Assembly (NCBI RefSeq): GCF_900141885.1
Contig: NZ_FQYY01000005.1
Location: 306,422 to 370,421, forward strand
Source of the DNA: Mesonia phycicola
GTDB lineage: Bacteria > Bacteroidota > Bacteroidia > Flavobacteriales > Flavobacteriaceae
Length of the DNA: 64,000 nt
Reading direction: 5' to 3'
The position numbers were made by a program, and so were the translations under genes. Positions 49,167 to 57,638 of this stretch are shown here, piece after piece (positions within the stretch are counted from its first letter, which is position 1; each line of letters opens with the position of its first letter). A model generated the notes under the pieces. That model was not told where the DNA came from and ran no database searches. It was given only the letters and a program-made list of their open reading frames with translations.

Positions 49167-50195
49167 ATGAAAGTTGATTATATAATTGTTGGTTTTGGTT
49201 TAGCAGGTTTATGTTTTGCAGATAAATTAAGAAAAGAAAATAAAAGCTTTGTAGTCTTTGATGATAATTCTCAAGATGCTTCATTAGTGGCTGGAGGAAT
49301 GTATAATCCTGTTATTTTAAAGAGATTTACTTTAGCTTGGGAAGCAGATGTACAATTACAAAATGCTTTAAGTGTTTATAAAGATATAGAGACTTTGTTG
49401 GAAGAGAGCATTATTACGTCTAAGAATATTTTAAGAAGATTTAATTCTGTAGAAGAGCAAAATAACTGGTTTACCGCTAGTGATAATAATAGTTTATCAC
49501 CCTTTTTAGATACTAAATTAGTTGCTTCAGCAAAAGGGATTAATTCTGAATTTTCTTTCGGTAGAGTAAATGGTACAGGTAGGTTAAATACTAATAAACT
49601 TATAAGTGCTTACAAGGCTTATTTACAATCAAAAAAGGTCTTTTTTACAGAACGTTTTAAATATGATTTATTAGTTACCAATACAAATTATAAAGACATA
49701 GAGTTTAATCATATTGTTTTTAGTGAAGGTTACGGTCTTCATAAAAATCCTTTGTTTAAAAACCTTGGGTTAGTTGGTAACAAGGGAGAGTATATAACTA
49801 TTAAATGTGAAGGTTTAGACTTAGAAGAAATGCTTAAGTTTTCATTATTTATAATTCCTTTAGGTAATCATCTTTATAAAGTAGGAGCTACTTATAGCAA
49901 TCAATTTAAAGATAATTTACCAACTGATTCAGCTAAAAAACAAATAGAAGCTAAGTTGAAGCAGGTGTTGCAAGTACCTTATGAGGTTGTAAAACATGAA
50001 GCAGGTATAAGACCAACTGTAAAAGATAGAAGACCTATTTTAGGTAGACATGCAGAGTATAGTAACTTCTTTATTAATAATGGTTATGGTAGTAGAGGGA
50101 TTATAATTGCACCTTCTGCAGCAAATTGGTTATACAATTTTATTGAAAATAATCAACCTTTACCTAAAGAAGTGAATGTTACTCGGTTTTTTTAG
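49167..50195 (+). CDS. FAD-dependent oxidoreductase (DAO family)
   Basis: 342 residues. The Rossmann dinucleotide motif is VDYIIVGFGLAGLCFADKL (GxGxxG near residue 9). VAGGMYNPVILKRF and the C-terminal GIRPTVKDRRPILGRH and NNGYGSRGIIIAP are typical of D-amino-acid-oxidase-like enzymes. The substrate is not known. The 3' end overlaps the convergent DUF983 gene by 17 bp. Confidence 0.9.
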   Translation: MKVDYIIVGFGLAGLCFADKLRKENKSFVVFDDNSQDASLVAGGMYNPVILKRFTLAWEADVQLQNALSVYKDIETLLEESIITSKNILRRFNSVEEQNNWFTASDNNSLSPFLDTKLVASAKGINSEFSFGRVNGTGRLNTNKLISAYKAYLQSKKVFFTERFKYDLLVTNTNYKDIEFNHIVFSEGYGLHKNPLFKNLGLVGNKGEYITIKCEGLDLEEMLKFSLFIIPLGNHLYKVGATYSNQFKDNLPTDSAKKQIEAKLKQVLQVPYEVVKHEAGIRPTVKDRRPILGRHAEYSNFFINNGYGSRGIIIAPSAANWLYNFIENNQPLPKEVNVTRFF

Positions 50196-50565
50196 TTTTT
50201 TTATAACTTAAAAATAAATTGATCCAAATGTTTCTTGATAGTCTCATAATGACTGGCATTAGTACTACTAATACAAAAATGATACTAAAAAAAGAGCCTA
50301 ATAACCCTAGCCCTATAAAAAAATGTGCAATTATAAAAGTTGCAACAGCAAAAGCAACACCAATAGCATAACTCACATACATCGCTCCGTAAAAAAAAGA
50401 AGGTTCAATTTTATATTTAGTATGGCAATGGCTGCATCTTTCGTGCATATCTAGAACCTTACTAAGTTTATAAGGATTACTTTCTAAGTACATACTTTCT
50501 TCTTGACAAACTGGGCATACACCAGTAATCATGCTGTAAATTTTAGTTCCTTTAAGTAAGTTCAT
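50179..50565 (-). CDS. DUF983 membrane protein
   Basis: 128 residues. A zinc-ribbon-like N-terminus has CPVCQEESM and CSHCHTKYKIEPSFFYGAMYVSYA, the DUF983 signature. Two membrane helices (about 62-84 and 90-110) follow. The family is found beside cytochrome oxidase genes in other groups, but its function is unknown. It diverges from the ABC-F gene. Confidence 0.88.
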   Translation of the reverse strand: MNLLKGTKIYSMITGVCPVCQEESMYLESNPYKLSKVLDMHERCSHCHTKYKIEPSFFYGAMYVSYAIGVAFAVATFIIAHFFIGLGLLGSFFSIIFVLVVLMPVIMRLSRNIWINLFLSYKKTKKTE

Positions 50566-50634
50566 GGGATCATTTTTTTTCTACTACAAATTTAAGCATC
50601 TTTGCAGTTAATCTATGTAATTTTTGTTACACAA

Positions 50635-52551
50635 ATGCTGAATATTCATAATTTATCCATCTCTTTTCAAGGAGAATATTTATTTGAAGAAATAACTTAC
50701 CGTTTAGGTGCTGGTGACCGTATTGGTTTGGTAGGGAAAAATGGTGCAGGAAAATCTACTATGCTTAAAATACTAGCTGGAGATTTGCAACCAGATACAG
50801 GTCAAATTGCCAGAGAAAAAGATATTAGCCTAGGTTTTTTAAGGCAAGATATAGATTTTGTAGAAGGGAGAACTGTTTTAGAAGAAGCTTACGAAGCATT
50901 TGATAAGATTAAGGCTCTAGAAAAAAGATTAGAAGAAATTAATCAGCAATTAGTAGAACGTACAGATTACGAAAGTGAGTCTTACAATCAATTAATGATT
51001 GATTTAAATGATGTGCAACATCAATATGAAATTTTAGGTGGTTATAATTACCAAGGAGAAACAGAACGTATTTTATTAGGTTTAGGTTTTAAAAGAGAAG
51101 ATTTTAATAAACAAACAGATACTTTTTCTGGAGGTTGGAGAATGAGAATAGAACTAGCAAAATTACTTTTGCAAAGTAATGATGTTTTATTACTCGATGA
51201 GCCAACTAACCACTTAGATATAGAAAGCATTATTTGGTTAGAAGGCTTTTTAAAAACATTTCCAGGTTCGGTAGTAATTGTTTCTCACGATAAAATGTTT
51301 TTAGATAACGTAACTAATAGAACTATAGAAATATCTCTTGGTAAAATTTACGATTACAATAAACCATATTCTACTTATTTAGTTTTACGTAAAGAGCGTA
51401 GAGAGCAGCAATTAGCTGCGCAAAAAAATCAGCAAAAAGAAATTGAACAAACAGAAAAACTAATTAGCAAATTTAGAGCAAAAGCAAGTAAAGCTTCTAT
51501 GGCTCAATCTTTAATTAAAAAGTTAGATAAAGTTGATAGAATTGAAGTAGATGATGATGATAATGCTGTAATGACTTTAAAATTTCCATTATCAGTAAAC
51601 CCAGGAAAGGTAGTTGTAGAGGCAGAGAATATTTCTAAAAGTTATGGAGATAAAAAAGTACTGCGCGGGGTAGATTTAATGATAGAAAGAAATACCAAAA
51701 CTGCTTTTGTAGGGCAAAACGGTCAAGGGAAATCTACTTTAGCAAAAATTATTGTAGGAGAATTATCTCACGAAGGAAATATGAAACTAGGGCATAATGT
51801 GCAAATATCTTATTTTGCTCAAAACCAAGCGGAGTATTTAGATGGAAATAAAACCGTGCATCAAACTATGATTGATGCCGCTAACGAAACCAATAGAGCT
51901 AGAGTTAGAGATATTTTAGGATCTTTCTTATTTAGAGGAGAAGAAGTGGATAAATATGTAAAAGTATTATCTGGAGGTGAACGTAATAGATTAGCGCTTG
52001 CAAAAATGCTTTTACAGCCTTTTAATGTGTTGGTGATGGATGAGCCAACCAACCACTTAGACATTCAATCTAAAAATGTTTTAAAAGAAGCTCTTGCTAA
52101 TTTTGAAGGAACTTTAATTTTAGTGTCTCACGATAGAGATTTTCTTCAAGGCTTAACCAAAACGGTTTATGAGTTTAAAGATCATCAAATTAAAGAGTTT
52201 TTAGGAGATATAGATTACTACCTAAAAGAGAGAAGTATTGAAGATTTAAGAGAGGCAGAAAAAAAGACTGTACAAAAAGAGACGAGTAAAGTTTCTCAAG
52301 GCTCTAATAAGCAATCTTACAAAGATCAGAAAAAATTAAAGTCACTTAATAATAAGTTAAGTAATGTAGAGTCTAACATTAATAAGTTAGAAAGAACTAT
52401 AAAAGAAATAGATGCAGAGCTTGCGGCTAATTATGACGCTACAATGGCAAAGCCTAATTTTTTTGAAAATTACCAAGCTAAGAAAGATGAGCTATCTAAA
52501 TTGATGGTAGAGTGGGAAAAAATTCATTTAGAGCTAGAAAATTACAGTTAA
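50635..52551 (+). CDS. ABC-F family ATPase
   Basis: Soluble ribosome-associated ATPase, 638 residues from ATG 50635. An upstream TTG would add 11 unconserved residues. Two ABC modules are present: Walker A GKNGAGKST and GQNGQGKST, signatures FSGGWRM and LSGGERNRL, and two DEPTNHLDI Walker B blocks. The inter-domain linker contains the P-site tRNA interaction region. The C-terminal coiled coil (about 560-638) resembles that of Uup. No membrane domain is present. Confidence 0.93.
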   Translation: MLNIHNLSISFQGEYLFEEITYRLGAGDRIGLVGKNGAGKSTMLKILAGDLQPDTGQIAREKDISLGFLRQDIDFVEGRTVLEEAYEAFDKIKALEKRLEEINQQLVERTDYESESYNQLMIDLNDVQHQYEILGGYNYQGETERILLGLGFKREDFNKQTDTFSGGWRMRIELAKLLLQSNDVLLLDEPTNHLDIESIIWLEGFLKTFPGSVVIVSHDKMFLDNVTNRTIEISLGKIYDYNKPYSTYLVLRKERREQQLAAQKNQQKEIEQTEKLISKFRAKASKASMAQSLIKKLDKVDRIEVDDDDNAVMTLKFPLSVNPGKVVVEAENISKSYGDKKVLRGVDLMIERNTKTAFVGQNGQGKSTLAKIIVGELSHEGNMKLGHNVQISYFAQNQAEYLDGNKTVHQTMIDAANETNRARVRDILGSFLFRGEEVDKYVKVLSGGERNRLALAKMLLQPFNVLVMDEPTNHLDIQSKNVLKEALANFEGTLILVSHDRDFLQGLTKTVYEFKDHQIKEFLGDIDYYLKERSIEDLREAEKKTVQKETSKVSQGSNKQSYKDQKKLKSLNNKLSNVESNINKLERTIKEIDAELAANYDATMAKPNFFENYQAKKDELSKLMVEWEKIHLELENYS

Positions 52552-52560
52552 GAAAAGTAT

Positions 52561-52740
52561 ATGTTAGAACATTTTTTTCAATGTCCGTATTGTTGGGAAG
52601 AAATATCTATGTTGTTAGACCCATCAACAACGCAAACTTATGTTGAAGACTGTGAAGTGTGTTGTAACCCTATAAAAATACAGGCTAACTTTGAAGCTGG
52701 ACAACTTATAAGTTTTCAAGCAGAAAATTTAGAACAATAA
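52561..52740 (+). CDS. CPXCG-motif cysteine-rich small protein
   Basis: 59 residues starting MLEHFFQCPYCWEEISMLL, with a second cysteine group CEVCCNP. This is the CPxCG zinc-ribbon family, whose function is unknown. It starts 9 bp after the ABC-F stop, so it is probably co-transcribed, and a terminator follows immediately. Confidence 0.88.
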   Translation: MLEHFFQCPYCWEEISMLLDPSTTQTYVEDCEVCCNPIKIQANFEAGQLISFQAENLEQ

Positions 52741-52769
52741 AAAAGAGACCTATTAGGTCTCTTTTTTTA
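52741..52769. terminator. Bidirectional intrinsic terminator
   Basis: 10-bp inverted repeat AAAAGAGACC / GGTCTCTTTT (52741-52750 and 52756-52765) with T-runs on both strands, between the convergent CPXCG and DUF1328 genes. Confidence 0.85.
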
Positions 52770-52787
52770 TGTGTTTAGATATAAATT

Positions 52788-52949
52788 CTATCTTTTAAAT
52801 GCTCTAGATAGTAAAGATATTACTAGTAAAACAATAAAAATATAGAAAATAATTTTTGCAATTTCTGCAGCTCCATCAGCAATTCCACCAAATCCGAAGA
52901 TTGCTGCTACTAAAGCGATAATAAGAAAAATGACGATCCATCGTATCAT
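52788..52949 (-). CDS. DUF1328 small membrane protein
   Basis: 53 residues: [20 protein letters not shown], then [23 protein letters not shown] and SRAFKR. This is the DUF1328/YtjA family with two membrane helices separated by the GGIADGAA turn. Members are often stress-induced; the function is unknown. It starts 5 bp after the stop of the next gene upstream. Confidence 0.93.
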   Translation of the reverse strand: MIRWIVIFLIIALVAAIFGFGGIADGAAEIAKIIFYIFIVLLVISLLSRAFKR

Positions 52950-52954
52950 AATAA

Positions 52955-53329
52955 TTAATTTTTAGAGGTTAGTATAGTTTTTCTGTTGTTTTTAAATCCT
53001 CTAACTTGATTGTAAAGATTTATGTCTTTTTCACTCTTACGAATACAAGTTAAAAGCAAATCTTTCAAGTTAGTATAGTGTACTTCTGCAATTCTAGTGT
53101 TGGCAACTAAAATTTTCTCATCTGTTATTTGATGATTAGCGTAACTATATTGTAAAAAGGCAATTTTACGAGAGTAATCAATTACTACATTTTCTGCTTT
53201 AAAGTGTTTTTTTAAAATGTAACATGATAATTTATCAGAAGTTTTTTTAATAGAAGAAACCTCTGTAGAAAGAGAATTTTTTATTGTATTAATTCTCTCA
53301 TTCTCATAATAAAACTCTTTTACTTTCAT
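52955..53329 (-). CDS. Protein of unknown function
   Basis: 124 residues, not recognised. It is basic, helical and lysine-rich, with no signal peptide or membrane helix. [24 protein letters not shown] suggests a coiled-coil start. It lies directly upstream of the DUF1328 gene on the same strand, so the two likely share a transcript. Confidence 0.6.
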   Translation of the reverse strand: MKVKEFYYENERINTIKNSLSTEVSSIKKTSDKLSCYILKKHFKAENVVIDYSRKIAFLQYSYANHQITDEKILVANTRIAEVHYTNLKDLLLTCIRKSEKDINLYNQVRGFKNNRKTILTSKN

Positions 53330-53430
53330 CTTTTTTTTCTTTAAAGATAATTGAAAGTGAAATTGTAAAACAATTAAAATGAGTAGTTTGGCTATTGTTT
53401 AACAGCTGTTCGGGTAGGTTCTTAAAAAAT

Positions 53431-54468
53431 TTAAGAACCTGAGTTAATATTAATACTTGGTTTACCTCTTCTGTATTGGTTAGGTGAAATTTTAAATTTT
53501 TCTTTAAAAACTTTAGAAAAATAACTAGGATTAGATAAACCTATCTTTTCTGTAATCTCTCCAATGCTAAGCTCTGTTTCAATTAATAACTTTTTAGCTT
53601 TTTCAAGACGTAATTGCTGTATGTAGTTGTTTACAGTCTCTTTGTATAAATACTTAAACCCTTCTTGTAATTTATTAATATTAATACCTATAGAGTTGGC
53701 AAGTTCTTGTACAGTATAAGATGTAGAAAGGTCTTTACTTATTACTTCGGTAAGTTTTATAATTTTTTCAATCTCTTTTTTTCTTATTACAGATTGATTT
53801 TTGTTTAACTTTAAGTCATCTGCATATTGCTCTATTTGTACCGCTAATATGTCTAAAGCTTTAGCTTCTAATTTAATTGCTCTAAGAAAATCAGAAAATA
53901 AATCAGTATTAATTTCAGCAATAATATCTGCTGTTTGTAAGCTATAATTTCCTTGGTAATAAAATAGCTTTTTTGCTTTTACATCACAAAGTAATGGTTT
54001 TAATGGGTGGTTAAACTTTGCTAAACTACAGCTGTAATGTTTAGTAAACTCTTTTCTATTTATTTCTAAACTATTAATGTGTGCCTTTTTGTTAGCCTTA
54101 AACTGAATTATATGTCCATTAAATGCGCTACTTGCTACAAGTACATTTTGGTAAGCATAAATAGTGTTAGGTTGCTCTAACTCTTCAAATGAATGCAGGA
54201 TGCTTCCTTCACTACAAAAAATAAATTTTAATGGATGTATTTCACTTATAGAGAAATGAATTTCTAAGTCTTCTAAAAAAGTACAGTTGTATTCAATTAC
54301 TCCTAAACCATTTCCTAAATTTAATCCTCTAATAAAGCCCTGACCGTAAGTAGAAGGAAGTTCTAAAACAAATTCATCACAATGTTCTACTATTTCACTC
54401 TTAAACTCTTTAGCAAGGTCGGTAATTACATCTTTTAATGGCAATGATTTAACGTGAATACTTTTCAT
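53431..54468 (-). CDS. AraC-family transcriptional regulator
   Basis: 345 residues. The N-terminal region (about 1-190) is a beta-rich ligand-binding part with no recognised family. The C-terminal domain (about 245-335) is a double helix-turn-helix with LRLEKAKKLLIETELSIGEITEKIGLSNPSYFSKVFKEKFKISPNQYRRG, the AraC signature. No target can be named; it diverges from the glycosyltransferase gene. Confidence 0.92.
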   Translation of the reverse strand: MKSIHVKSLPLKDVITDLAKEFKSEIVEHCDEFVLELPSTYGQGFIRGLNLGNGLGVIEYNCTFLEDLEIHFSISEIHPLKFIFCSEGSILHSFEELEQPNTIYAYQNVLVASSAFNGHIIQFKANKKAHINSLEINRKEFTKHYSCSLAKFNHPLKPLLCDVKAKKLFYYQGNYSLQTADIIAEINTDLFSDFLRAIKLEAKALDILAVQIEQYADDLKLNKNQSVIRKKEIEKIIKLTEVISKDLSTSYTVQELANSIGININKLQEGFKYLYKETVNNYIQQLRLEKAKKLLIETELSIGEITEKIGLSNPSYFSKVFKEKFKISPNQYRRGKPSININSGS

Positions 54469-54583
54469 TTAGGCTTTTGTGCTATTATTCGTGTGAAATG
54501 AGTTAACTAAGTAATGGTATTATTTTGAAATTTGGGGTTGCGTTTACACAAATTTTAACAAATTAATAGATTACATTTTATAT

Positions 54584-55636
54584 ATGAAGATAGCCTTGCT
54601 AGGTTCTAGTGAATTTGAAGTTAATACAAATGCTGAAAATTATTTACAAGAATACATACGTGAATTAGTAATAAGATTAATAGATAAAGGCCATCAGGTA
54701 ACTTACTTTGGTTGCTACGGAAGCAAATTACCTTGTGAGGTGTATAGCTTAAATTTAGATTCTATAGATTGGAGTTACGATCATGATATTTCAGAAAATG
54801 TAAAGACTTATGCAGAAAAGCAGCATGCTTATTTTGAAATTTTTAAATACTTACAAGAATCAGATTTTGATTTGATTCATAATTTATCTGGAGAACAAAT
54901 ACCTGTTTTTACAGCACAGTTCTTAGATATACCAACCATTACTACACTTTTTGATAAGCCAAAAGGTTTATTGCAGAGCTCGGTAAAATTAAACCAGACT
55001 TCAAAAAATTACTATATAGCATTAGATCATGAAATTGCAAATAGTTGGATGGGGCATAGTAAAATAGATGAAATAATAGGTAGAGGTATTAATTATGAAA
55101 GTTACAGATTTAGTGTAAAAGCAGAAACTAATCAAGTAGTTTATTTAGGTAATATTATAGCCGATAATAATTTAGAAAATATTATTGATGCAGTGAGCCA
55201 AATGGGTTACGTATTAAAAATTTATGGAGAAATAGTAGATGAATATTATTATAGAAATTTTATCGAACCGCTTTTAAGTGATAGAGTAGAGTATTGTGGA
55301 GTTTTAAATCCCAAAGATTATGAAGCTTCTTTAAGTGCAGCACAAGTTTCTTTAGTAGCTTCTAAGCAATTTTATGGATATCAAAATTTAGTTATAGAGT
55401 CTTTAAGTACGGGTACACCAGTGGTGTTAATTGCAAAAGAATATCATATGTCTATTTTGCCAGAGTTTTGCGGAGTTCAAATTAAATTAGATGATGTAAG
55501 TATATTAAGAAAAGCATTAATTAGTGCTTCAAGAAAATCTAGGGAAGATTGCAGAACTTACGTAGAAGAAAATTTTAAATATTCTGATGTTGTAGAAAGC
55601 TATATCTCTTTCTATCATAAAGTGTTATCTAATTGA
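54584..55636 (+). CDS. Glycosyltransferase, GT4-like
   Basis: 350 residues. The GT-B fold begins MKIALLGSSEFEVNTNAENYLQEYIRELVIRLIDKGHQVTYFGC. The second domain contains VVYLGNIIADNNLENIIDAVSQMG and IESLSTGTPVVLIAKEYH, matching the donor-binding motifs of GT4 enzymes. Acceptor and donor are unknown. It is the last gene before tRNA-fMet. Confidence 0.8.
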   Translation: MKIALLGSSEFEVNTNAENYLQEYIRELVIRLIDKGHQVTYFGCYGSKLPCEVYSLNLDSIDWSYDHDISENVKTYAEKQHAYFEIFKYLQESDFDLIHNLSGEQIPVFTAQFLDIPTITTLFDKPKGLLQSSVKLNQTSKNYYIALDHEIANSWMGHSKIDEIIGRGINYESYRFSVKAETNQVVYLGNIIADNNLENIIDAVSQMGYVLKIYGEIVDEYYYRNFIEPLLSDRVEYCGVLNPKDYEASLSAAQVSLVASKQFYGYQNLVIESLSTGTPVVLIAKEYHMSILPEFCGVQIKLDDVSILRKALISASRKSREDCRTYVEENFKYSDVVESYISFYHKVLSN

Positions 55637-55668
55637 TGTAAAATAAAAGTAAAAAAAGTGCAAATAAA

Positions 55669-55701
55669 TTTGGTGGTTACTTTATAAAAGACGTATATTT
55701 G
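55669..55701 (+). promoter_or_regulatory. Promoter of the tRNA-fMet gene
   Basis: TTTG (55669-55672), 21 bp spacing, TATATTTG (55694-55701): exact consensus. The predicted start near 55707 leaves a 5' leader of about 66 nt. The leader contains an 8-bp inverted repeat (AACAACAA 55710-55717, TTGTTGTT 55753-55760). Confidence 0.75.
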
Positions 55702-55772
55702 CAGTCCGAAACAACAAGGTCAGTGTTATGATCTGAAAGTTAGAAGCTAAGTTTGTTGTTAGGTTATTACAT

Positions 55773-55845
<73 letters not shown>

Positions 55846-55857
55846 CTAGCAATGACA

Positions 55858-55889
55858 AGGCTTCACAGAAATGTGAAGCCTTTTTTTAT
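55858..55889 (+). terminator. Intrinsic terminator of tRNA-fMet
   Basis: 10-bp inverted repeat AGGCTTCACA / TGTGAAGCCT with a GAAA loop (55858-55881) and a T-run. It marks the right border of the conserved chromosome segment. Confidence 0.9.
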
Positions 55890-55975
55890 AGACTGGGTAC
55901 AACATTTCACATTTTTTCTTCAAGAATTTTAATTTGAAGAGAATTGATGTCAATTGTACTTATACCTTATTGTGG

Positions 55976-56659
55976 TTATAATTTCAGTTCGAAACGTGTT
56001 TTTGTATTGAGATTTAATTTCCTGAAAAGCGCCAAATCAGATTTTAATCGTTGCAAACCATACGCTTTCAAATCATATATTTTCTTCCGGCAACACTTTT
56101 TGTATTTACCCCCACCACATAATGGACATTCTTTATTGGGGTGGTATTTGATACCATTCATGGCCGTTTCCAATAAGGAAATAATATTTTTAAAATCAGA
56201 TAGTCCAAATTCTTCTTGGTAAAATTGTGCGATACCATCAAAGTGGTGCTTGTATTCCCCATTTGCATAATACCCTGTCGATTCTTTATAATGATAATTG
56301 GCAAAAAAAGGATATATAACTTCTCTGTAAAACTCTTCAAAAACGATACCTCGCCCTTTTCTTTTCATTAGCTTATGCGGAATGTCCAAACAACATTCCC
56401 CTTTCTTGGAAATATGAAAGTCCCAATCTCTATTGATAATTTGAGTTTTCTCGATTACCATAGGAACGGTATATGGGTATTCAGCTTCGTTTATAAGAAT
56501 TAGGATTTCAAAGTGCCCCCAAAGCTTATCACTTTTGTCTAAAATACTTATTTTGCCTTCAAGAGCTAAATATCCGGTTTTTGGGCTTACAACTTTCTCA
56601 AAGGCAAAATATTTGTCCAGAAAATTTTTAATATCAGTACTAAGGCCTTTTTTACCCAT
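55976..56659 (-). CDS. Ubiquitin E2-like protein with C-terminal SEC-C motif (Pycsar-associated)
   Basis: 227 residues from ATG 56659. The start overlaps the cyclase stop by 8 bp (ATGGGTAA) and removes 15 unlikely residues of a longer frame. The middle matches prokaryotic E2 (UBC-fold) proteins: an alternating strand WGHFEILILINE, then PMVIE, His82, GECCL with Cys89-Cys90 in the catalytic-cysteine position, and the distal helix block YKHHFDGIAQFYQEEFG. The last 50 residues carry CPLCGGGKYKKCC (178-190), a SEC-C zinc motif. I infer an E2-like conjugating enzyme acting on the cyclase encoded upstream. There is no E1 or JAB gene in view. The E2 identity rests on motifs, not a search. Confidence 0.7.
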   Translation of the reverse strand: MGKKGLSTDIKNFLDKYFAFEKVVSPKTGYLALEGKISILDKSDKLWGHFEILILINEAEYPYTVPMVIEKTQIINRDWDFHISKKGECCLDIPHKLMKRKGRGIVFEEFYREVIYPFFANYHYKESTGYYANGEYKHHFDGIAQFYQEEFGLSDFKNIISLLETAMNGIKYHPNKECPLCGGGKYKKCCRKKIYDLKAYGLQRLKSDLALFRKLNLNTKTRFELKL

Positions 56660-57638
56660 AGTTGAAGTAAGGTTTACTTTTAGAAGCGATTGGATACAAA
56701 TCACGGCTATTCCTGTTGGGGTCAGGAAAGGTGTTAATTGTCAATACCAAGACACCCATATCATTTTGAACAGCTAGGTTGTTATCTACCAAATAGCGTT
56801 CCCAATCAAAGTTGTATTGGTAATATTTTCTTCCATCCTCATAATCGTGTATTTCTTTGCTTCGTTGCTCAAAATACTTGTCCTTTCTAAGTTGTGTTGT
56901 CACATTGTGACCTACAACTATGCCGCTGTTTTTTGCGTTACTTTGCATTTTAGGCGCAAGACTCGTATGAAGACTGCAAGTAGTAACTTCGCCTGATTCA
57001 CCAATACCGGAGTAGAACCAATCCACTTGTTTGGAATGACCCAAATCTAATCCTGCTCTTGTATGTATGTCTTGAATACCATTATCTTCAAAAAACTCTT
57101 TAAGATCATTTTTTACGAAGTATGATATCATTGAGAAGGACTTTAAGGCATCTTTTACGGCTTTTAGCTTTACTATGCTTTTTCCGCCGAAATATACCAT
57201 TAAACCATCGCCCTGTATGCGATGCACGTAGCCACCGCATAGGTTTACTGCAAATATTGATGCTCGGATGATACTTTCTGTAATCAACCTTACAGTTGCT
57301 TTTGTGAAATTGTTGAAGAGTTTAGTACTTTTCTTAACATCTATGAAGCCTGAAATTATCCAATGTTCTTCAACTAGGTCTGTACCCTTTAAGTGCGCAA
57401 AGTCTGGATGACTTCCCAACGGCTGATAATCAAAAGTCTCGGGCACACCCATCCCTTTCGCAAATAATTTCATTTCGTGGGATAGCTCTTGACCAGGAAG
57501 TTCGTTTCTCAACGATTTAAGGTATTCACGGTTGCTTTCCAACAAAGGTTCGCTTAATCCGTAGATTTTGTTTGATTTTGTAGGGTCGTTCTCGACCGCT
57601 TTTTTAATTACGTTTTTGTAGTCTTCAAATAAGTTCAT
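56652..57638 (-). CDS. pycC: Pycsar-type class III nucleotide cyclase (PycC) with C-terminal glycine
   Basis: 328 residues. The cyclase domain (about 90-250) starts IISGFIDVKKSTKLF with metal ligand Asp100, then IQGDGLMVYFGG with the second metal aspartate Asp144 in GDG, and HTRAGLDLG. These are class III adenylate/guanylate cyclase signatures in the form seen in Pycsar cyclases that make cCMP or cUMP. The N-terminal 90 residues are helical. The last residues are SKPYFNYG, so the protein ends in glycine. The ATG directly follows the effector stop (TAAATG). Which pyrimidine nucleotide is used cannot be read from the sequence. Confidence 0.85.
   Translation of the reverse strand: MNLFEDYKNVIKKAVENDPTKSNKIYGLSEPLLESNREYLKSLRNELPGQELSHEMKLFAKGMGVPETFDYQPLGSHPDFAHLKGTDLVEEHWIISGFIDVKKSTKLFNNFTKATVRLITESIIRASIFAVNLCGGYVHRIQGDGLMVYFGGKSIVKLKAVKDALKSFSMISYFVKNDLKEFFEDNGIQDIHTRAGLDLGHSKQVDWFYSGIGESGEVTTCSLHTSLAPKMQSNAKNSGIVVGHNVTTQLRKDKYFEQRSKEIHDYEDGRKYYQYNFDWERYLVDNNLAVQNDMGVLVLTINTFPDPNRNSRDLYPIASKSKPYFNYG

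Noticed and set aside
55944..56222. 92-codon forward frame antisense to the E2-like gene
   Set aside because: Antisense shadow: the reverse frame has ordered domain motifs and tight coupling to the cyclase.
56158..56340. 60-codon frame inside the E2-like gene in another reverse frame
   Set aside because: Nested in a clearly coding frame with no start context.
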